Shown in pieces: positions 14,330-20,359 of a DNA stretch of 20,359 bases (positions within the stretch are counted from its first letter, which is position 1; each line of letters starts with the position of its first letter). The notes below the pieces were generated by a model that worked only from the letters and a program-made list of their open reading frames with translations, had not been told where the DNA came from and did not search any database. The position numbers and the translations under genes are program-made. The stretch spans positions 1 to 20,359 of the forward strand of contig DAOUDX010000072.1 in assembly GCA_034430835.1 (NCBI GenBank), in the 5' to 3' direction. This DNA comes from JAFGED01 sp034430835. GTDB lineage: Bacteria; Chloroflexota; Anaerolineae; B4-G1.

Positions 14330-15604
14330 TCAGCCCCCACTCGGTGTGGGCCTGGGGGTTGGGGTTGGTCTGAGGGTAGGGACAGCGGTGGGACCCACAA
14401 GTATTTCCACCTGCACGGTGGCCGGCAGGACGCTGTAGTCGGTCACCGCTGTCGGTACTATTACCTGGGGCACGACTTGGTGCATCCCGGGCTCCAGCTC
14501 GTAGAGATCGAGAACGATGCGCACGTCCCCCTCTCCCATCGATTCCAGCTCAGGCAGCGGCCCACTCAGAAAGACCTCGACGGTCACAGGGGAGACGGTG
14601 GCCGTGAGTCCTGGCGATAAACCTTCTAGCGTCGGTGTGATCTCTATCGTCAAACTGCTCTGGATGGCCTCGACGAAAAAGGTCACCGTTACCTGCTGGC
14701 CCGGCAAGAGCACGACGTCTTGCGGCAGGCTGAGGAGCGGATGGGCGACTACGTTGTCCTGGGCTCCCTCCACGCTGACGGTCTCAGTCTCGATAAAGCC
14801 TGGCAGGGCCGCGACGGTCTCGGGTGCGCCGGAGACAGTTACAGTGTCTGGATCGACGGAGAAGCCAGTGATCGTATAACCATAGGCGACGAGGCCCTCT
14901 CTGACAGGCTTGACGGCCAGCGTTCGGTAGTCCTCCCTCAGCTCGACAGGGACACGTGCGTGGGCGGCCTCAGGCATCAACGTGACGAGGGGCACAGGCT
15001 GCCCTTCCGTGTCCAAGGCCCGCAGAGATACCTCACCATCCACATCGGCACTGGCGCCCTCGGCAGAGATCTGCGCGCCGGCCTCGACGACCTGATCGAC
15101 GTAGGAACTGGGACCGTTCACCATGACATGGGTCGGCGTCACGATCGGCGACCCCGCCAGGTATGCAAGAGCCGGTTTCCCCTCCACCTGCACACGCACA
15201 GGCACGGCGCGCTCCACCCAGGGCTGCAACTCCAGGGTGACATACTGGGGTTCGACGAGCAATACTTCTGCCAGCTGTTTGTCTACCACAACCTCGACAA
15301 GCAGCTCATGAACCCCCGGCTCCATACCCGCCAGATCGACGACAGCCTCAAAGTCGTCAAGCACCAAATCATCCCAAACCGACTCGGGAGCACGAACCGT
15401 CACGTACACCCGTTCGGTCAACCCCCCTACGATAAAGACCCCCTCGGGCCGGCCGACCGTCTTGAGCGGTATTGCCTGAAAATAGCGTTCCGTGCGGACG
15501 GGATCTGCCTCCTCCACAGCAATAGCCCACACCACGCTAGCCAGTATGAGCGCCAGCACTGCCAACGGCAGATTGCCCACCGTCCAACGCAGGGCTGCTC
15601 TCAT
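14330..15604 (-). CDS. cdaR: YbbR-domain protein, regulator of diadenylate cyclase
   Basis: Partner of the membrane diadenylate cyclase CdaA, modulating c-di-AMP synthesis from the outer face of the membrane. The 424-residue protein has one N-terminal membrane segment (about 10-30), then roughly four YbbR-type beta repeats, visible as recurring VxVxGP/VTVSGAPETV and VxVxL patterns. It ends in a Pro/Thr tail (RPTPTPRPTPSGG) common in surface proteins of Chloroflexota. The ATG at 15604 follows the cdaA stop by three bases (TAGGCCATG), so translation is coupled. The pairing with CdaA is standard in many Gram-positive bacteria. Confidence 0.9.
   Translation of the reverse strand: MRAALRWTVGNLPLAVLALILASVVWAIAVEEADPVRTERYFQAIPLKTVGRPEGVFIVGGLTERVYVTVRAPESVWDDLVLDDFEAVVDLAGMEPGVHELLVEVVVDKQLAEVLLVEPQYVTLELQPWVERAVPVRVQVEGKPALAYLAGSPIVTPTHVMVNGPSSYVDQVVEAGAQISAEGASADVDGEVSLRALDTEGQPVPLVTLMPEAAHARVPVELREDYRTLAVKPVREGLVAYGYTITGFSVDPDTVTVSGAPETVAALPGFIETETVSVEGAQDNVVAHPLLSLPQDVVLLPGQQVTVTFFVEAIQSSLTIEITPTLEGLSPGLTATVSPVTVEVFLSGPLPELESMGEGDVRIVLDLYELEPGMHQVVPQVIVPTAVTDYSVLPATVQVEILVGPTAVPTLRPTPTPRPTPSGG
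14348..14381 (+). other. Putative G-quadruplex stretch
   Basis: The plus strand has five runs of three or more G (14348, 14354, 14361, 14374, 14379) within 34 bases. It is the template strand for the Pro/Thr tail of cdaR, so the G-richness may simply reflect CCN and ACC codons. A plus-strand quadruplex could form during transcription. Confidence 0.35.
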
Positions 15605-15607
15605 GGC

Positions 15608-16444
15608 CTACTTCTCCTCTCCGAACATCCTCCGCACCTGGGCCACCCACTGCGGCCACGCCCGTTCCAGCACAGGCTGATAGAGCGCGTGCAACACGGC
15701 CTCCAGTCGCTTGGCGTCCAGATTGCGGATGATGCGGCCGGCGTGGGCAATGGAGATGGACCCGCGTTCCTCGGAGACGACGACCACGATGGCATCGCTC
15801 TCCTCCGTCACGCCGATCGCAGCGCGGTGACGCAGCCCCAATTGGCGGTCGGCGAGGAAGGCTGTCGATAGAGGCAGGACACAGGCCGCAGCCAACACCC
15901 GTCCGTTCCGCACGATGATTGCTCCATCGTGCAGCACTGTGTGGGGATCGAAAACTGTCACCAGCAGCTCAGGAGTCACAGCGGCATCGAGGTAGACACC
16001 GCTATCTGCCAGTTCTCGGAGACCGGTCTCGCGCTCAAGAACGATCAGCGCTCCGCACCGCCGTTCGGAGAGCATGTGGCTTGCATGGGCAACTGTGGTC
16101 AAGGTCTGTTCCAAGGCAGCACGTTTTCCCCTGATCGAACTGACCAGCACCCCTGGTCGGCCCAGCCGCTCCAATGCCCGCCGCAACTCCTGCTGGAAGA
16201 GAACGGGGACAGCCACAAGCAACGCGGGGATGGCATTCTGCGTCAACCAGCCGAAGGCACGCAGACGTATGACGCCACTAAGCAGGACGACGAGGATGAT
16301 GACAAAGATGGCACCACGCAGCAGAGGCACGGCCCGCGTGCCACGCACCAGGTACAACGCCCCAAAGAAGACAACAGCCACAAGTAGAATGTCGAGGGCG
16401 TCTACCAGTTCGATCCGTTGCAAGTGCCACAATAGGTTCGCCAC
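15608..16444 (-). CDS. cdaA: Membrane diadenylate cyclase (c-di-AMP synthase)
   Basis: Makes the second messenger c-di-AMP from two ATP, controlling potassium and osmotic balance and the cell wall. The 278 residues begin with three hydrophobic segments (about 15-34, 42-62, 70-84), then a DAC domain with the catalytic DGA (173-175, in LHDGAII) and RHR (205-207, in LGLRHRAAIG). The start is GTG at 16444 with AGGAA about nine bases upstream, 29 bases after the TPR gene stop. The tail after residue 240 is longer than in short CdaA forms and helical in appearance. The gene is directly followed by cdaR. Confidence 0.97.
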   Translation of the reverse strand: MANLLWHLQRIELVDALDILLVAVVFFGALYLVRGTRAVPLLRGAIFVIILVVLLSGVIRLRAFGWLTQNAIPALLVAVPVLFQQELRRALERLGRPGVLVSSIRGKRAALEQTLTTVAHASHMLSERRCGALIVLERETGLRELADSGVYLDAAVTPELLVTVFDPHTVLHDGAIIVRNGRVLAAACVLPLSTAFLADRQLGLRHRAAIGVTEESDAIVVVVSEERGSISIAHAGRIIRNLDAKRLEAVLHALYQPVLERAWPQWVAQVRRMFGEEK

Positions 16445-16473
16445 TATTCAGTTCCTGGGAATCGGCCTCGTTA

Positions 16474-18765
16474 TTAGGAGCCGCTTCCATTGATCTGGTC
16501 CAGCAGTTCTCGATAGGCCACCACGTTGGGCGGATTGAGTGCGATAATCGCACGGATGGTCACCTTGGCATCCTCGTGTCGCCCGGCGTTTAGCTGTAGG
16601 TCCCCCAGTCTATCTAGCTGTTCCAGTGCTTGATCGACGTTCCCGGCATCAAGGTGTGCCTGCGCCAGCCGGGTGCGCAATGGAATATCGTCGGGCCGTT
16701 CACCGACGGCGTCTTGCAGGATGGCAAAGATGCGTTCGGTCTTACCACTCTCGCGGCAAGTCTTCAGCAGATCGTCAAGCTCGGTGATACCCAGTTCTGG
16801 ACGGCCCAGGCGGTAGTAGAGCTCCATCAACGCTAAGCGAGCCCGCTCATCGCCGGGATCGATCTTGCGGATCTGCTCGTAGATGCCAGCGGCGTGCTTC
16901 CAGTCCACACGCTGCATGTCGATGTCACCTATCTTGTGCAGAATGCGGACCTTCCACCTGTGATTGGGATCGCCCCGTGGCGCTAGGCGCAACGCGTCTT
17001 GGTACGTCTCGCGCGCCCGATCAATCTGCGCCAAGTTGTGGTAACTTTCCGCCAGGGCCAGATAGTGCTCCAGTGCCTCCTCGATCTTGCCGTGTCTGAC
17101 AAGCACATCGATCAGCCTGGATCTGCCTGCGATATCCATCGGCGAGAGTTTCAAGGCACGATTGTACATCCCTATGGCCCGGCGGACATTGCCACGCGCC
17201 AGGTAGGTGTTGGCAATGGCGACGAACTTGGCGACAGCCTCCTCCACTTTCCCCATAGCCAACAGGACTTGGGCCAACTGCCGATGGGTAGGCAGGTACG
17301 TGGGAGCGTGTTGAAAGGTGCTGTAGCTCTCCTCCAACGCGGCATAGTACATGCCGCGCTTGGCGTATTCCTGCGACAACGCGACTGACTCCAAGATGAC
17401 CTCGGCACCCGGCGTAGCCAACATCTCGGCCAGGCTCAGGGTAGGCCCCTCCTCGGCCAGCGCATCAAGCCTCTGGCGGGCCTTGACGACCTTATCCTCC
17501 CAACCCTGCTCGCTGAGGAAGGTAACCAGCGAGTTGGTGAACTCGAGAGCCTGCTCCCGCTCTCCCTTGGCCACGTAGCCATCGGCTAGTTGTTCGTAGA
17601 GCTGGATCAGGTCATCGGCCTGATCGCGTTGAACGGTAGCCAGATCGACGATCTTGAGCACCTCGATAAAGTGCTCCAGCGCCTCATCGACACGTCCCTT
17701 GGCACGGTGGCATTCCCCCAAGGCAAAATGGCTGCCCAGCACGTAGTCGGGGTAAGTGAGTGAACGCTCAAACTGGGAAATCGCAGCGTCGAAACGGAGC
17801 TTATCCTGGTAGAGCAGACCAAGGTTGAAATGCACAGCGGGCTGCTCCACGCCTGCCGTGACCACCCGCTCGTAGGCATCGATGGCCTGATCAACATTCC
17901 CCCGTGTCTGGAGATCGAGCGCCCGCCCGATCAGAGCATCAGCTTCCGCCTTGCTAAGCCGGGAGGGCACCGAAGGCAATGCCGCTTCCTCTTCGAAGAA
18001 ACTCTCGGCCAGGTCGGTCAATGCCTTCTGCCGAGTGATCGCGACCGGGCTGCCTCGCTCCTCAAGCGTTTCGGCCCCTGGACCAAAGCCCCAGTCGATG
18101 CCCTCGCCGATGGCTGCCAGTGGTTCAGCCGCTCCCCGGCCAGCCTCGGTCCGCGACTGCGAGGCCTCCTCTTCCGCGTAGCGCAGTGTGTCGAGGGCAC
18201 GCAGTACGCCGGTATTGTGCGGAGCCAGCTTGAGGGCGTGCTGAGAGAGCTTGGTGGCGTAGTCGATGTCTCCGCGTTCCTGGTAGATGTGCACGAGGAC
18301 CATGCATTCATCTACCGCCTCTCGTATTTGTCCTTGCTCCTGGTAATACTGGAGCAGCTTGGCGTGCGCCTGCGTGCTATCGGGGCAAGCGCGAGTCGCG
18401 TCCTTCCACCGCTCCAGCGCCAAGTCGGCGGCATGCTGCTGGTTCAGATAGAGTTCTGCGGAAGCCAGGTAAGCCTTGGCGGCCTCCTTCCCCTGCTTCA
18501 GTTGCTCCCGCATCTGCCCGATGCGCTCCAGGAGCACAGGATCGTCCGGTGCAACCTCAACAGCCTTCTGATATGCGGTGAGCGCATCCTTCAACTTGCC
18601 GGCGCCGGAGCAGGCCGATCCCAAGCCTGTGAGCGCGCTGGCATCGCGGGGAAACTCGGCCAGCGCGCGCTTGTATTCTGCGATAGATGCAGCCCATTTC
18701 TGGTCCCAAGCGGCATTGGCCGCTGCCTGCATAGCTTCTTCAAAGACTCTGCGGTTCCCTGCCAC
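16474..18765 (-). CDS. Large TPR-repeat protein
   Basis: A 763-residue protein made mostly of tetratricopeptide repeats, with patterns such as ALTGLGSACSGAGKLKDALTAY, AVHFNLGLLYQDKLRFDAAI and LRTRLAQAHLDAGNVDQALEQL. Repeats fall in about residues 10-200, 280-400 and 460-760, separated by a less regular acidic linker near 205-275. It has no signal peptide and no membrane segment, so it is probably a cytoplasmic scaffold; the partner is unknown. The start is GTG at 18765 with GGAAGGG upstream, four bases after the argF stop. It lies 29 bases before cdaA, so a link with c-di-AMP or envelope control is possible but only by context. Confidence 0.85.
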   Translation of the reverse strand: MAGNRRVFEEAMQAAANAAWDQKWAASIAEYKRALAEFPRDASALTGLGSACSGAGKLKDALTAYQKAVEVAPDDPVLLERIGQMREQLKQGKEAAKAYLASAELYLNQQHAADLALERWKDATRACPDSTQAHAKLLQYYQEQGQIREAVDECMVLVHIYQERGDIDYATKLSQHALKLAPHNTGVLRALDTLRYAEEEASQSRTEAGRGAAEPLAAIGEGIDWGFGPGAETLEERGSPVAITRQKALTDLAESFFEEEAALPSVPSRLSKAEADALIGRALDLQTRGNVDQAIDAYERVVTAGVEQPAVHFNLGLLYQDKLRFDAAISQFERSLTYPDYVLGSHFALGECHRAKGRVDEALEHFIEVLKIVDLATVQRDQADDLIQLYEQLADGYVAKGEREQALEFTNSLVTFLSEQGWEDKVVKARQRLDALAEEGPTLSLAEMLATPGAEVILESVALSQEYAKRGMYYAALEESYSTFQHAPTYLPTHRQLAQVLLAMGKVEEAVAKFVAIANTYLARGNVRRAIGMYNRALKLSPMDIAGRSRLIDVLVRHGKIEEALEHYLALAESYHNLAQIDRARETYQDALRLAPRGDPNHRWKVRILHKIGDIDMQRVDWKHAAGIYEQIRKIDPGDERARLALMELYYRLGRPELGITELDDLLKTCRESGKTERIFAILQDAVGERPDDIPLRTRLAQAHLDAGNVDQALEQLDRLGDLQLNAGRHEDAKVTIRAIIALNPPNVVAYRELLDQINGSGS

Positions 18766-18769
18766 GCTC

Positions 18770-19699
18770 TTACCCTTCCGATGCCATCAGTTCTACCAGG
18801 ATGGCTTTTTGTGCGTGCATGCGGTTCTCAGCCTGATCCCACAACACCGAATGGGGGCCATCACAAACGCCGTCGGTGATCTCCTGCCCCCGATGGGCTG
18901 GCAGGCAATGCATAACGATGACATCCGGCTTGGCCTCCGCGACCAGCGGTTCGTTGACCTGGTACGAAGCAAAAGCGCGCGCACGCTCCTCTGCCTCGTT
19001 CTCTTGGCCCATCGAGGCCCACACGTCGGTGTAGACGACGTCGGCCTCGGCAACAACCTCGTGCGGATCGGCCGTCGCCAGCAGGCGGCTGCCGCTCTCG
19101 AGGGCGAGTTGCTCGCCCAGCCCCCACACGTCCCGGGGCAGCTCGTAGCCCGGTGGAGCGGCGATGGCAAAATCCATCCCCATCATGCCAGCGCCAAAGA
19201 GAAGCGAGGTCGCCACGTTGTTGCCGTCCCCGACGTAAGCCAGCTTGCGGCCTTTCAGATCCCAGCCCTTGTTCTCAACGATGGTGAGGAAATCGGCCAA
19301 TCCTTGACAGGGGTGACTGTAGTCGGACAGGCCATTGATGACAGGCACACTGGCATACTCTGCCAAGGCGACCACGTCGTCGTGATCGAAAACTCGCGCC
19401 ATGATGCCGTTCACGTAGCGGGATAGGACGCGGGCTATGTCGGGCACGCTTTCCCGCTTGCCCAACTGGATCTCCATCGGAGAGATATAGATCGCCTGCC
19501 CCCCCAGGTGGATCATGCCCATCTCGAAAGAGACACGGGTGCGCAGGGAGGGTTTCTGGAACACCATGCCCAACGTCTTACCTTTGAGCAGCGGGCGATT
19601 GCCGCCGTTTCTCCACTCGTCCTTGAGCTCGATGGCCCGCTCGAGCAAGCCACGCAGCCCATGTGAGCTCAGGTCGGTCAGGCTGAGAAAATGCCCCAT
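18770..19699 (-). CDS. argF: Ornithine carbamoyltransferase
   Basis: Makes citrulline from ornithine and carbamoyl phosphate in arginine synthesis. The 309 residues are typical. Carbamoyl phosphate is bound by SLRTR at 51-55 (often STRTR in the family) and by HPCQ at 129-132. Ornithine contacts are SMGQE at 229-233 and HCLPAHRG at 264-271, which separates it from aspartate carbamoyltransferase. The ATG at 19699 has GGGAGG about 4 bases upstream; the open frame runs on to 19861, but that extension has no family match. An extended -10 element lies just upstream. It is the first gene of a tight five-gene set. Confidence 0.96.
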   Translation of the reverse strand: MGHFLSLTDLSSHGLRGLLERAIELKDEWRNGGNRPLLKGKTLGMVFQKPSLRTRVSFEMGMIHLGGQAIYISPMEIQLGKRESVPDIARVLSRYVNGIMARVFDHDDVVALAEYASVPVINGLSDYSHPCQGLADFLTIVENKGWDLKGRKLAYVGDGNNVATSLLFGAGMMGMDFAIAAPPGYELPRDVWGLGEQLALESGSRLLATADPHEVVAEADVVYTDVWASMGQENEAEERARAFASYQVNEPLVAEAKPDVIVMHCLPAHRGQEITDGVCDGPHSVLWDQAENRMHAQKAILVELMASEG

Positions 19700-19734
19700 C
19701 TTACCTCCCGGAGAAAGTCGCAGTCGCAGGAGTA

Positions 19735-19743
19735 AGTATACCA
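19735..19743 (-). promoter_or_regulatory. Extended -10 promoter element before argF
   Basis: The minus strand reads TGGTATACT, a TGnTATACT extended -10 with 5 of 6 matches in the hexamer. No good -35 box is seen 16-18 bases further up. The predicted leader is about 29 bases and includes the strong ribosome binding site of argF. Confidence 0.45.
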
Positions 19744-19793
19744 CAAGAAGCAGGAAGCCGGAAGCGAGGGCCGTTCTTCCTGAGAAAAACGTC

Positions 19794-20359
19794 TCAGAAT
19801 CCCATCCCCTCGCGGGCGGCGCGCCAGAGATTGGCGCGGATCTGCTTCTGGCTGCGGCCAAAATGACGCAAGAGCGCTTTGACCTGCGCGCGCTGAGACG
19901 TCAGGCCGCGGGGGCACAAAGGGGGTGGATTGGGAAAACCCGCTGCCCGTCCATAGCGGACCAGCTCTTTCTCCGGGACGTAGATCAGGGGGCGTATGAC
20001 GGTCACTTTGCCGTCGAAGAATGCAACGCGCGGCTTCATCGTCTCCAACTGCCCGGCGAACATCAGGCTGAGCAGCGTCGTGGCAGCCGCGTCGTCGGCG
20101 TGGTGACCGAAGGCCAGCTTGTTGCACCCCAGTTCGACAGCGGCATTGAAGAGCGCCTTGCGCCGGTTCCGCGAGCAGCGGAAGCAGTCGAGGGGTAGCG
20201 GCTCCTCCGGCAGCAGCTCCAGCGCCGCAAAGTGGTATGCGACGCCGAGCTCGCGGAACCAAGGCTCCAGATCGGGGCGCAGGCTTCGCCGTGAGCGCTC
20301 AGCCGAACGGTCGGGGAAATCGGCCACGGTGCCGACGATGTGGAGGGCGACCAGCTCGT
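19794..20359 (-). CDS. TtcA-family tRNA thiolation protein, 5' end outside the window
   Basis: Partial PP-loop ATPase of the TtcA/TtuA group, which puts sulfur into a tRNA base (for TtcA, 2-thiocytidine at position 32). The visible C-terminal part reads ELVALHIVG at the edge, then CFRCSRNRRKALF with the CxxC pair of the iron-sulfur site, GHHADDAAATTLLSLMFAG, VIRPLIYVPEKELVRY and a third Cys in PPLCPRG. The N-terminal ATP-binding SGGKDS-type loop would lie beyond position 20359. Which base is modified cannot be told from this part. The stop is about 95 bases before the argF start. Confidence 0.85.
   Translation of the reverse strand, partial: ELVALHIVGTVADFPDRSAERSRRSLRPDLEPWFRELGVAYHFAALELLPEEPLPLDCFRCSRNRRKALFNAAVELGCNKLAFGHHADDAAATTLLSLMFAGQLETMKPRVAFFDGKVTVIRPLIYVPEKELVRYGRAAGFPNPPPLCPRGLTSQRAQVKALLRHFGRSQKQIRANLWRAAREGMGF

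Noticed and set aside
1..20359. tRNA, rRNA, CRISPR array, transposase or phage genes
   Set aside because: No cloverleaf with a conserved T-loop, no rRNA segments, no regularly spaced direct repeats and no transposase or integrase motifs were seen.

Overview
The window looks like a bacterial chromosome of moderately high GC. Gene content and protein style suggest a Chloroflexota (Anaerolineae-like) bacterium: a paired M16 peptidase locus with a DUF368 transporter, a CdaA/CdaR pair whose CdaR ends in a Pro/Thr-rich tail, and a Der GTPase with an extended first G domain. The phylum is an inference from general knowledge, not a computed placement. No rRNA, tRNA, CRISPR array or transposase gene was found.

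Layout. Positions 1-1861 (+) hold a type II restriction-modification pair: an Mrr-like nuclease with a probable winged-helix N-terminus, open at the left edge, followed by a PvuII-like N4-cytosine methyltransferase. By eye this pair is more AT-rich than most of the window. Positions 1907-4201 (+) encode an FtsK/SpoIIIE DNA translocase. Positions 4202-4611 are a convergent intergenic region with no gene but four strong hairpins. Everything from 4612 to the right edge is on the minus strand.

Minus strand, in transcription order from the right edge. (a) A 5'-truncated TtcA-like tRNA thiolase. (b) argF, a 763-aa TPR protein, cdaA (c-di-AMP synthesis), cdaR (YbbR) and der, closely packed, with a candidate extended -10 promoter ahead of argF. 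(c) A small AT-richer membrane-anchored hypothetical protein. (d) A catalytic M16 peptidase, a DUF368/PopT-type polyprenyl-phosphate transporter, a non-catalytic M16 partner and acpS, coupled by 4-base overlaps or short gaps. (e) trpS, a MazG-like nucleotide pyrophosphohydrolase with a broken frame, a stand-alone PAS protein and dtd. (f) purA, with its own near-consensus sigma-70-type promoter and a hairpin leader. Shared themes are tRNA quality control (trpS, dtd, ttcA-like), nucleotide metabolism (purA, MazG-like), envelope and lipid carrier functions (DUF368, acpS, M16 pair) and c-di-AMP signalling.

The most unusual signal is a perfect 34-bp palindrome at 7172-7205. It lies exactly where the MazG-like gene changes frame and fits a quasipalindrome template-switch mutation, or an assembly artefact. 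Other points of interest are two adjacent perfect hairpins that supply the C-terminal codons and stop region of acpS, a 63-nt long hairpin between ftsK and purA, the pairing of a PvuII-like methylase with a non-PvuII nuclease, and a DUF368 transporter gene set between two M16 peptidase genes. I did not find a clearly new multi-gene system.
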